DNA of 64,000 nt, taken from the NCBI RefSeq assembly GCF_000619925.1, contig NZ_JHVB01000001.1, positions 434,001 to 498,000 of the forward strand, in the 5' to 3' direction. Below, one piece after another: positions 35,106 through 42,797 of the stretch. Source of the DNA: Treponema sp. C6A8 (GTDB lineage: Bacteria > Spirochaetota > Spirochaetia > Treponematales > Treponemataceae). A program made the translations under genes and the position numbers. The first letter of the stretch is position 1; each line of letters opens with the position of its first letter. The notes beneath the pieces were generated by a model. That model was not told the DNA's origin. It did no database searches and was given only the letters and a program-made list of their open reading frames with translations.

Positions 35106-36064
35106 TGCCTTTTTTCAGCGCAAAGGTTCCCGCCGACTATTCTAAAGCAGAAAGACTTGATAAATACATTGCCTCCCTTCCAAACGGAATGAACCGCTCA
35201 AAATTAAAAAGCGGAGTAACAGAAATCCTTATAAACGGAAAGAAAGTAAAAATCAGCCAGAAGGTAAAGGCAAACGACCAGATAGACATTCAATGGGAAG
35301 ACAATATCCCTGATAACATTGAACCAGAAAACATCCCCCTTGATATTGTTTACGAAGATGACAATGTAACTGTTGTAAACAAGGCTCAGGGAATGGTAAC
35401 TCATCCTGCCTGCGGAAACTGGACGGGAACTCTTGTAAACGCCCTTTTGTACCATTGGGGAAGGGCTTCCATTGAACAGCTGAAAGAGGGAAGTGATTCA
35501 GAAATTCTGGAACGACGCCGACCGGGAATTGTTCACCGCCTTGATAAAGAAACAAGCGGCCTTATCATAACTGCTAAAAACCGTGACAGCGAAGAATGGC
35601 TGCAAAAACAGTTTAAGGAAAAAACTTTACAAAAAGAATACATCTGCATCTGCACAGGCCGCCCTAAGGCAATGAAAGGCGATATCAGGACTCAGATTAT
35701 CCGCGACCCTAAAAACCGCCACCGCTTCAAGGCTGTTGAAAATACGGACGAAGGAAAATTTGCCCGTACAATTTACCACTGCCTTGCCACTTACGGAAAT
35801 TATTCTCTTATGAGGGTTCGCATTAAAACAGGCCGTACCCATCAGATTCGCGTGCACATGAAGTTTTTGGGCTGCCCGATTTTAGGAGACGCCACCTACA
35901 ATAAGCCCTGCGCCGACTTCCCAGAGGCAACTCTTATGCTTCATTCCTGCAAGCTGAAAATCCATCTGCCTGGCTCAGAGGACCTTACGGAATTCCGGGC
36001 AAAAACACCCCAGCGTTTTCTGGAAGTAGAAAAAAAGCTGAAAAAGAAGTTTCCAAAGGGGTGA
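35105..36064 (+). CDS. RluD-type 23S rRNA pseudouridine synthase
   Basis: A 319-residue enzyme with an N-terminal S4 RNA-binding domain (~15-75) and an RluA-family catalytic domain. RPGIVHRLDKETSGL contains the HRLD catalytic Asp, and the later GRTHQIRVHM is the family's RNA-contact motif. The length fits RluD or RluC; the exact uridines cannot be told from sequence alone. Confidence 0.9.
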   Translation: MPFFSAKVPADYSKAERLDKYIASLPNGMNRSKLKSGVTEILINGKKVKISQKVKANDQIDIQWEDNIPDNIEPENIPLDIVYEDDNVTVVNKAQGMVTHPACGNWTGTLVNALLYHWGRASIEQLKEGSDSEILERRRPGIVHRLDKETSGLIITAKNRDSEEWLQKQFKEKTLQKEYICICTGRPKAMKGDIRTQIIRDPKNRHRFKAVENTDEGKFARTIYHCLATYGNYSLMRVRIKTGRTHQIRVHMKFLGCPILGDATYNKPCADFPEATLMLHSCKLKIHLPGSEDLTEFRAKTPQRFLEVEKKLKKKFPKG

Positions 36065-36068
36065 GCTT

Positions 36069-36833
36069 ATGAAAATTGAAATCATTCAGCAACCATCGGA
36101 AACTTTTCCTTTTGCATTAATTTATAAACCTAAGGCCTTGGCTTCCGCTCCTATTACAGAGGATGATAAGGACAATGCCTTCTTTCAGGCAGCAGAAATG
36201 TTTCCACAGCTTTTGAGCGTGCAGGGAAGAAAAGCCATTGAACACGGACTTTTACACCGCCTTGATACCGCCACAGACGGCTTACTTTTAATTGCCGCAA
36301 GCCAGGAATTTTATGATTACATGATCTGCGAACAGGAAGAAGGGCGTTTTATAAAATATTACAGGGCCCGCTGCCAGCTGCAAGCTGATAATTGCAGAGA
36401 ACTGGGGGGATTTCCAGAGGAGGGTGCAGCTGTAAGTGACTGGCTGCCTAATCCCCCGGCGCCGAAGGCGATTTTTCATCATGTAAAAATTTCTTCATAT
36501 TTTCGTTCCTACGGCAAGGGCGGAAAGGAAGTGCGGCCGGTAACAGAAAAGTCAGGCCCCGCAGCTCTTAAAAAAGTGGGAAAATTAAAGCTCTATACAA
36601 CAGAAATCTGCAGCCTGGAAAAAGAGGACAAGGTATTGAAGGTAGAATGCAGGATTTCTCAGGGCTTCCGACATCAGGTTCGCTGCCACTTAGCATGGAC
36701 TGGGCTTCCAATCATAAACGACCCGCTTTACAACGCAAAAAGCCTTGGAAGTGCTGAGCCTTTGCAATTTACTGCGTCTGCAATAGAATTTATAAATCCA
36801 AAAGACGGAAAATTATTCCGGGGAGAAATCTAA
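36069..36833 (+). CDS. Second RluA-family pseudouridine synthase
   Basis: A 254-residue member of the same superfamily without an S4 domain. HRLDTATDGLLLIA holds the catalytic Asp and GFRHQVRCHL matches the GRTHQIRVHM motif. An insert near residues 120-165 (PNPPAPKAIFHH) is encoded by a GC-rich stretch unlike its surroundings. It starts 4 nt after the rluD-like gene, with an AAGGGG site. It may be a divergent duplicate of its neighbour. Confidence 0.82.
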   Translation: MKIEIIQQPSETFPFALIYKPKALASAPITEDDKDNAFFQAAEMFPQLLSVQGRKAIEHGLLHRLDTATDGLLLIAASQEFYDYMICEQEEGRFIKYYRARCQLQADNCRELGGFPEEGAAVSDWLPNPPAPKAIFHHVKISSYFRSYGKGGKEVRPVTEKSGPAALKKVGKLKLYTTEICSLEKEDKVLKVECRISQGFRHQVRCHLAWTGLPIINDPLYNAKSLGSAEPLQFTASAIEFINPKDGKLFRGEI

Positions 36834-37639
36834 TGAAAGTAAGAAAAATTTTTTCAATCATTTTTTTGAGCATTAACGCGCTTTTTTTATTCAGCTGTGA
36901 AGAGCAGAAAAGTAATAAAAATAATAAAGTAGAAAAGTTCATTAAAAAAACGGAATATTTTTATGACGGAAACCAGATTGTAAGAACTATAACCAGCGGA
37001 ATTGATAATAAAGTAACAAAATTCATTGAAACTTATGATGATAAACACAACCTGCTGAAAAGCTATTGCGAAACAGACGGACTCCTGTTTGAATACGTTT
37101 ACAACGAAAATAATCAGAAAATCTATTCAAAAGACAATGGCGGTTCGGGGCACGAATACTTTTATGAATATGATAAAAACGGCGATATGGTATATTTCCA
37201 CAGCACCATTGGTGGAGAGCCTTACCTGGAATACTATGCCGAATACAAAAATCATAAAATGGTACACCGCTACAATGAAAATTATTTCGGGGAATTAACC
37301 CATGAATGGTGGCATTATTCTGATGATTTTACTAAATGCACTTACGAAAGCTATGTCGGTGATACTGAGTATTTAGAATTTGATCTGGAAGGGCGAAAAA
37401 TCTACAAAAGAAAACCTGCTGAAATTTCTGAAAGTAATTACGAAGAATTTTACGAATATGACGAAAAGGGCAACCTCATTTTATACAAAACAATCATGGA
37501 TGGAAAAGAATCTGTCATAATTTACAAATACAACGATAAAAACGACAAAATCTACGAAAAGATGGGTTCCTATGAAGAATTCTATGATTATGAATATGAC
37601 GACCAGGGCAGAATAAAGACAGAAATCTGGAGAGATTAG
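36833..37639 (+). CDS. Lipoprotein with YD/Rhs-like tyrosine-rich repeats
   Basis: A 268-residue protein with a lipoprotein signal (LFLFSC, Cys22). The mature part repeats short beta units of the form FYEYDxxGN and YKYNDKND about every 20-25 residues, related to YD/Rhs wall repeats and MORN-like hairpins. It is probably surface or periplasmic. Its start overlaps the preceding stop codon (TAATG). Function unknown. Confidence 0.7.
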   Translation: MKVRKIFSIIFLSINALFLFSCEEQKSNKNNKVEKFIKKTEYFYDGNQIVRTITSGIDNKVTKFIETYDDKHNLLKSYCETDGLLFEYVYNENNQKIYSKDNGGSGHEYFYEYDKNGDMVYFHSTIGGEPYLEYYAEYKNHKMVHRYNENYFGELTHEWWHYSDDFTKCTYESYVGDTEYLEFDLEGRKIYKRKPAEISESNYEEFYEYDEKGNLILYKTIMDGKESVIIYKYNDKNDKIYEKMGSYEEFYDYEYDDQGRIKTEIWRD

Positions 37640-37742
37640 GGGAAGACTTAAGCTTATGAAGAAATTTATTTTTATAAAATAGTAGAAATTATAAATAAAA
37701 GTCACTATACTGATTTTCCCTGCAAAAAATCACCTTTGCAGA

Positions 37743-37785
37743 GCCGACAGTTCGTAGTCCTTCCTGTCGTAAATCAAAACCAGGT
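37743..37785 (+). promoter_or_regulatory. preQ1-I riboswitch (likely)
   Basis: CGACAG (37745-37750) and CTGTCG (37764-37769) form a 6-bp stem. The loop begins TTCGTAG, matching the preQ1-I loop pattern. After the stem comes the A-rich tail TAAATCAAAACCAGG, whose CCAGG end can pair back to the loop C...G, giving the H-type pseudoknot. The downstream gene is a queuosine-precursor transporter, a known regulon member. The ribosome-binding site AGAGG (37803-37807) is ~20 nt after the tail, so it is not simply buried in the aptamer. A separate CTGCAAA/TTTGCAG hairpin (37720-37741) abuts it. Confidence 0.72.
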
Positions 37786-37814
37786 CAATTCTTTATTTTT
37801 TCAGAGGTTATATT

Positions 37815-38507
37815 ATGCCTAATGAGTTACTGCTCATCATCTCTCTGGTTGTATCTTACAGCCTTTTGATTGCTTTTTTCAAACTTTTTGGAAAGCATGG
37901 TCTTTATGTATGGCTTGGAATCAGTACGATTTTAGCCAATATTGAAGTTACAATTCTTGTTGTTGCCTTCGGTATGGAACAGACACTTGGTAACACACTT
38001 TTTGCTTCTACCTTCCTTGCAACTGACATCCTCAGCGAAGTTTACGGCAAAAAGGATTCTCAGAAGGGTGCCTATATCGGCATTATGGTTCTGCTTGTAT
38101 TTATGTTCTTCTCTTTCTTCTGGCAGATTTACACACCTTCAGAAAACGACTGGGCTATGCCAAGCGTGAAGGGGCTTTTTGCAAACACACCTCGCATGCT
38201 CCTTGCAAGTCTTTTTGGTTTTGCCGTTTCTGAATGTATTGATGTTACTCTTTACCACAAAATCTGGGAACTGAGCGAAAAGAAATGGGGAAATCATTCA
38301 AAGTTCCTATGGCTGCGCAACAACGGTTCAACCTTGATTTCTCAGTTTATTAACATCTTTATTTTCAACTTTGGAGCTTTCTGCTTTATTTACGATTTGA
38401 AAACTCTTACAAGCATTACTCTTTCATGCTACGTAATTTATGTATTTACATCTCTGCTTGATACACCATTTGTTTACATAGCAAGAAAGATTAAAAAAGA
38501 CGAATAA
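37815..38507 (+). CDS. Queuosine precursor transporter (YhhQ/DUF165, VUT family)
   Basis: A 230-residue membrane protein with about six helices and family segments STFLATDILSEVYGKK and TLISQFINIFIFNFGAF. YhhQ-type proteins import queuine or 7-deazaguanine precursors for tRNA queuosine. The riboswitch-like element directly upstream supports this role. The gene ends 2 nt before the convergent flavodiiron gene. Confidence 0.88.
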   Translation: MPNELLLIISLVVSYSLLIAFFKLFGKHGLYVWLGISTILANIEVTILVVAFGMEQTLGNTLFASTFLATDILSEVYGKKDSQKGAYIGIMVLLVFMFFSFFWQIYTPSENDWAMPSVKGLFANTPRMLLASLFGFAVSECIDVTLYHKIWELSEKKWGNHSKFLWLRNNGSTLISQFINIFIFNFGAFCFIYDLKTLTSITLSCYVIYVFTSLLDTPFVYIARKIKKDE

Positions 38508-38508
38508 A

Positions 38509-39675
38509 TTAAATAAGTTCTGCGGCTAACGCTTCAAGCTGAGCTTCAGTTTCCTGAGTTACCGCAGTCTTAATTGTAACTTTATTCTGGGCAAAGCTAA
38601 TGTTCTTTGAGTTTTCAAAGAGGGCTGCCATTCCTTTTGCAGCGGCCGGCGCCCAGGTTCCGTTTTCTATAAAGGCAATCGTGCGGTTCTGATAGTCACG
38701 CTCTTTAAGATGATCGATGAACTCGCGCATTTTAGGGAAAACTCCGCCGTTATAGGTCGTTGTAGCCAGTACCAGCTTTCCGTAACGGAAGGCATCTTCC
38801 ACGCATTCATAAATATCTTCGCGCGCAAGGTCGTTCAGCGCAACTTTAGGGCAGCCTTTAGCCTTGAGCAGTTCTGCAAGCTTTTCAGCGGCTTTTTTAG
38901 TATTTCCATAAACCGAGGTGTAGCAGACTGCAACACCATCTGTTTCCACTCCATAGCTGGACCAGATATTGTAAGTATCAAGATAATATTTAATGTTTTC
39001 GTTCAAAACAGGGCCGTGAAGGGAACAGATAATCTTAATATCAAGGGCAGATGCCTTTTGCAATACAACCTGCACCTGTGCCCCGAACTTTCCAACAATG
39101 CCAAAATAATAGCGGCGGGCCTCGCAAGCCCAGCCTTCAGGATCTTCTATGTCATTTGCCCCGAATTTTCCAAAGGCATCTGCGGCAAAAAGAACCTTGT
39201 CTGTGCTGTCATAGCTCATTAAAACTTCAGGCCAGTGAACGTTCGGAGCGGTAATAAAGCTCAGGATGTGCTTTCCAAGTTCAAGTTTTGTTCCTTCTGC
39301 GGCTACAAGCTGGCGGTCTGCAAAATCTGTTCCAAAATAGTTTTTCATCATTACAAAAGCCATTTTAGAAGCTACAATCTTTACATCAGGATAGCTTTCT
39401 GCAAACTTTTTGATGTTAGCAGAATGATCCATTTCCATATGATGAACTACAAGATAGTCAGGAGAGCGTCCGCCCGCTGCTGAAAGTTCATTTTTAATAT
39501 TTACCAGCCATTCGTCACCAAAATTCTGGTCTACGCTATCTATTACTGCAATTTTTTCATCAAGAATAAGGTAAGAATTGTAGGCCATTCCATTTGGAAC
39601 CTGGAACTGGCCTTCAAACAAATCGATTTTGTGGTCATTTACACCAATGTATTTTATTGTGTCTGAAATTTTCAT
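38509..39675 (-). CDS. Flavodiiron protein (FprA-type oxygen/NO reductase)
   Basis: A 388-residue enzyme with an N-terminal metallo-beta-lactamase domain whose HxExDH motif (HHMEMDH, ~80-85) holds the diiron site. A flavodoxin domain follows (~250-388; VCYTSVYGNTKKAAE binds FMN). No rubredoxin domain is attached, so electrons must come from a separate partner. Such proteins reduce O2 to water, or NO to N2O, and protect anaerobes. AGGAG lies before the ATG. Confidence 0.93.
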   Translation of the reverse strand: MKISDTIKYIGVNDHKIDLFEGQFQVPNGMAYNSYLILDEKIAVIDSVDQNFGDEWLVNIKNELSAAGGRSPDYLVVHHMEMDHSANIKKFAESYPDVKIVASKMAFVMMKNYFGTDFADRQLVAAEGTKLELGKHILSFITAPNVHWPEVLMSYDSTDKVLFAADAFGKFGANDIEDPEGWACEARRYYFGIVGKFGAQVQVVLQKASALDIKIICSLHGPVLNENIKYYLDTYNIWSSYGVETDGVAVCYTSVYGNTKKAAEKLAELLKAKGCPKVALNDLAREDIYECVEDAFRYGKLVLATTTYNGGVFPKMREFIDHLKERDYQNRTIAFIENGTWAPAAAKGMAALFENSKNISFAQNKVTIKTAVTQETEAQLEALAAELI

Positions 39676-39816
39676 ATCTAATGCTCCTGTAAAATACTAT
39701 ATGTATATTAACATAAGAAAAGCATTATTGATAGAAGAATATTTTGATTGATTTATGGCTTACAGGAAAGTCTTGCAAGAATTTCAATTAAATAGTTTAA
39801 TGACATTGGAGACCAT

Positions 39817-40638
39817 ATGAAATTAATTAAAAATATCTTTGCTTTCATAGCATTTGGATTCCTGCTTGTTTCATGCGAAAAAAAGACATCGGGAAATGAA
39901 TCAACATCAAACGAAAAGACATCTCAGGAAGAGAATGCAGCAGAAAAAAATACAGAAGTTTATAAATATGTAAATACAATTGACGGTATAAATTTACGTG
40001 AAACTATAGGTGGAAAACGCATCGATGTCCTGGACTTTAATGTCCGTGTTAAAATTCTTGAAAAAAGTGATTATGCAGAAATTGACGGTAACAAAGATTA
40101 CTGGTATAAAATCCGGGCAGAAAACAATGAAGAAGGTTTTGTTTACGGCGCATATTTATCAGAATCAATTGAAGACGCTGAAAAATATCGCCGACTTGAA
40201 CTTAGAGCAAAAATTATAGAATGGTTACAAGGCTGGGAAGAAAAGCTTTCAGAAGATATTAATATCGATCCAAATCCATATAATATCATCAAGGATGAAT
40301 GGGGTGAATTCGCATTGAGTATGCGTGAATTCGATGGTCTGGATTTTATTTTATATGAAACTTATGACAAAGAGACTGACGAACACGGCATGTTCCTCTA
40401 TTATGCATGCCTTTATAATGCTAATGGAACAGACCTTCCAGATTTTCTTCCTGTACGACTTATGGACGACATAGAAAAATTCAGAAGATATTTTGGTAAA
40501 CCAGATAACAGAAAAGACTGTGAAGATGGTACAGAAGAGGAAAGCTGGGTTTTGATGGGCGATTTTTATATTTCCGCAGTTTATTCCCCTGCAGATGAAA
40601 AAATAACCACAATCTTTATTGGGAAAGAAGGCTGGTAA
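39817..40638 (+). CDS. SH3-like domain lipoprotein, unknown
   Basis: A 273-residue protein with a lipobox ending FLLVSC (Cys ~20), then a Ser/Asn/Glu-rich spacer. A bacterial SH3 domain follows (~50-110), with INLRETIGGKRI and YWYKIRAENNEEGFVYGAYL. The C-terminal ~150 residues are unrecognised. Bacterial SH3 domains often bind peptidoglycan or proteins. TTGGAG precedes the ATG. Confidence 0.72.
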   Translation: MKLIKNIFAFIAFGFLLVSCEKKTSGNESTSNEKTSQEENAAEKNTEVYKYVNTIDGINLRETIGGKRIDVLDFNVRVKILEKSDYAEIDGNKDYWYKIRAENNEEGFVYGAYLSESIEDAEKYRRLELRAKIIEWLQGWEEKLSEDINIDPNPYNIIKDEWGEFALSMREFDGLDFILYETYDKETDEHGMFLYYACLYNANGTDLPDFLPVRLMDDIEKFRRYFGKPDNRKDCEDGTEEESWVLMGDFYISAVYSPADEKITTIFIGKEGW

Positions 40639-40654
40639 GGTGGTCTTTTGATAA

Positions 40655-40683
40655 TTGACTAAACTCAAGTTTTTTAATATAAT
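40655..40683 (+). promoter_or_regulatory. tRNA-Leu promoter
   Basis: TTGACT (40655-40660), a 17-nt spacer and TATAAT (40678-40683) predict a start near 40690, 9 nt before the tRNA. Confidence 0.75.
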
Positions 40684-40698
40684 ATTTTTACTTTAATT

Positions 40699-40779
40699 GC
40701 CCGGTTGGCGGAATTGGTAGACGCGCTCGGTTCAGGTCCGAGTGATTTTATCATGCGAGTTCAAATCTCGTGCCGGGTA
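40699..40779 (+). tRNA. tRNA-Leu (anticodon CAG)
   Basis: An 81-nt class II tRNA folded by eye. The D arm contains GGCGGAATTGGTAGACGC, the anticodon stem CTCGG/CCGAG holds loop TTCAGGT, and a long variable arm follows. The T arm is GCGAG-TTCAAAT-CTCGT, with discriminator A. The acceptor has G-U pairs at its first and last positions. No CCA is encoded. A T8 run follows but has no separate hairpin. Confidence 0.93.
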
Positions 40780-40800
40780 ATTTTTTTTGCCCATATCAAT

Positions 40801-41184
40801 TTACAGACAGCTGTAAAGCATTCCTACAAGACCGAAAAGCACTACAATACAAGCCGCATAGACCCAGAGAGGAAGTGAATCAGATGAAGCCTTGCTGTTT
40901 TTAAGAGGCAGATACATCTGATTTTTTTTCATCTTGATATTTTTTGTTTTTGAGTTAATGCCTTTTTGAGAGGCATTTCCACCACCGGAAGCGCCACCGT
41001 GACCGTTTACGGCATAACCGCACTGAGGACAGCCGTTTATAAAGTCCTGGGTATTTCCTGTGTGGCCGCAGTTTGGACAAAGCACAGCCGCAAAGAATTT
41101 TCCGCATTTGGGACAGAATTTTGATTTTCTTGGAACTTCTGCGCCGCAGCACTGACAGAAGAATTTCGCTTCCTTACCAGCCAT
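40801..41184 (-). CDS. Double zinc-ribbon protein with C-terminal membrane anchor
   Basis: A 127-residue protein. Four CxxC pairs (CQCCG, CPKCG, CPNCG, CPQCG) within the first 60 residues form two zinc ribbons. A Gly/Ser-rich linker and a basic segment follow, then one C-terminal helix (LPLWVYAACIVVLFGLVG). ATG 41184 is chosen because it forms a TGATG overlap with the upstream stop codon. A GTG two codons earlier is possible. Function unknown. Confidence 0.72.
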   Translation of the reverse strand: MAGKEAKFFCQCCGAEVPRKSKFCPKCGKFFAAVLCPNCGHTGNTQDFINGCPQCGYAVNGHGGASGGGNASQKGINSKTKNIKMKKNQMYLPLKNSKASSDSLPLWVYAACIVVLFGLVGMLYSCL

Positions 41185-41774
41185 CAGCACACTTCCAGAA
41201 TAAGAGATTTTTTGCTTTTGTCGTATTTAAGGATACGGGCAGAGTAGTCTTTGATTTTCTTATCAACGCATACACTGATATAAGGAATTTCATCTGAAGA
41301 AAAATCAGGAGTAAAATCTAGTGTACATTGTATTTTTGTATCAGAAAGGGAATTCAATTTTCCGCTGAGGATTTTTCCGCTTTCCGGCATGGAAAGTAAA
41401 ATCTGTCCGATTGCAGGAAGAGGCGCATCGGGATTCAAAAAGTACAGTTCTTCCTTTGTGATATTCTTAAAATATCCGTTTATTCCAAGTTCAGAATATT
41501 TTTTCTGATCTTCTGCAGAAAGGGGAGCTTCTTCATAAAGATAGATGCCTACATTTTCGCCGCCGATTCCGCTTTTTACAAACTGAACAAGAGTTTTCCA
41601 CAGGCGGGGATATTCGCAGGAATTAAGGATAATCAAATCAGGCTGGATTTCTTCTATATTGTCCAGAGCCTTTAAAAACCATTTATAAATAATTGTATCA
41701 GCGCCGTAAGTTTTTGCTATTGCGCTGATTTTTGAACTGATTTCTGTATTTTCTGTAATAATCAGGACTTTCAT
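41184..41774 (-). CDS. Pseudo-receiver protein with C-terminal beta domain
   Basis: A 196-residue protein. Residues 1-120 follow the response-regulator receiver pattern (KVLIITEN..., QPDLIILNSCEYP), but the phosphoacceptor Asp is Asn and the acidic pocket near residue 7-9 is altered. Phosphorylation is therefore unlikely. The last ~65 residues are beta-rich (LNSLSDTKIQCTLDF) and might be a PilZ-like domain lacking the c-di-GMP motif. The order of genes suggests an operon with the exported protein upstream and the zinc-ribbon protein downstream. Confidence 0.6.
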   Translation of the reverse strand: MKVLIITENTEISSKISAIAKTYGADTIIYKWFLKALDNIEEIQPDLIILNSCEYPRLWKTLVQFVKSGIGGENVGIYLYEEAPLSAEDQKKYSELGINGYFKNITKEELYFLNPDAPLPAIGQILLSMPESGKILSGKLNSLSDTKIQCTLDFTPDFSSDEIPYISVCVDKKIKDYSARILKYDKSKKSLILEVC

Positions 41775-41779
41775 ATCTG

Positions 41780-42757
41780 CTACTCAGTTCCAAGGTTTAC
41801 AACATTATAATCGTAAATCTGCCATACTCCTTCACGCTGTCGGAGCTTGTAAGTGTAGCGTTTTTTCTCGCTGAAGTTCTGATATTTGAACCATTCGATT
41901 ACAGTTACGTTTCCTTCTGTCGGAGAATAGGTTGTTCTTTCAATCTGGAATTTTTCAGGAACAGCAACGATGTCTGTATCAATTTTTGTCTGCATCAAAT
42001 CAGCCTTGAAAGTAGAAAGGATGCGTTCACGTTCTTCTGCTGATGATGAAATGTATTTTTTGTTGAGGTTTGAGTTTCTCTTCAAAAGTGATTCCAGATC
42101 CATATAAAGGAAGTACTGGTCCCAGAGAGATTTCTGACGGGCAATGATTGTCTGCTCAACAACCTTATCAGGAGCAATGTCAGCAGGACGGAGCAGTTCA
42201 ACAGATTTTTCCTTTACCGGGATAAAGTTTGAAGCAGTTGCCTTAGGGCTTGGCAAAATCTCAAGAGTAAGGCGGTTTGATTTAAGTGAAAGATACTTTG
42301 ATTTATACAATTCAGGATAAAAAAGGAGTTCAAGATAGTAAATTGAGCTTTCTGTAATATTAAGATAGTCCTTTACGTTTTCAACAAATGAATATTCTTC
42401 TCCCTGTTCAAGAGAAATTTCACGGAAGTAAACTGTCTGATTAGTTGTACGGCGTTCAATCAGATCTACAGTCTGTTCAAGACGGCTGTTTTTTACTGTG
42501 TAGGCATTAAAATCGATGCTGAACATTCTGTCATCGGCAAGCTTAAAGCGTAAAGTTTCTGTTCCGTTGTTTTTAATGGAAATGTGTACGAATACCGGGC
42601 TTTCTTCTGCAGCTCCCGGGTAGTAAATGTTTTTATTATAAAATTTTATGCTTACAGAAGCCTTTGAAAAATCCTGACTTTCAGAAACGCTCTGCGCAAA
42701 TGTCTGTCCAAAAACAAAGAGAGTTGTTATAATTACAAAAAGTTTACGTAAAGACAA
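41780..42757 (-). CDS. Exported protein of unknown function
   Basis: A 325-residue protein starting at TTG 42757, preceded by AGGAG at 7-nt spacing. The signal peptide is residues 1-21 (FGQTFAQ). The first ~170 residues look like an immunoglobulin-type beta-sandwich (VFVHISIKNNGTETLRF); the C-terminal part is helical, then beta-rich (KRYTYKLRQREGVWQIYDYN). It is probably periplasmic. It is divergent from mfd, with only 40 nt between the starts. Confidence 0.65.
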   Translation of the reverse strand: MSLRKLFVIITTLFVFGQTFAQSVSESQDFSKASVSIKFYNKNIYYPGAAEESPVFVHISIKNNGTETLRFKLADDRMFSIDFNAYTVKNSRLEQTVDLIERRTTNQTVYFREISLEQGEEYSFVENVKDYLNITESSIYYLELLFYPELYKSKYLSLKSNRLTLEILPSPKATASNFIPVKEKSVELLRPADIAPDKVVEQTIIARQKSLWDQYFLYMDLESLLKRNSNLNKKYISSSAEERERILSTFKADLMQTKIDTDIVAVPEKFQIERTTYSPTEGNVTVIEWFKYQNFSEKKRYTYKLRQREGVWQIYDYNVVNLGTE

Positions 42758-42797
42758 AATAGTTCTCCTTTTATATTTATATTATCGGTAGAAAAAA

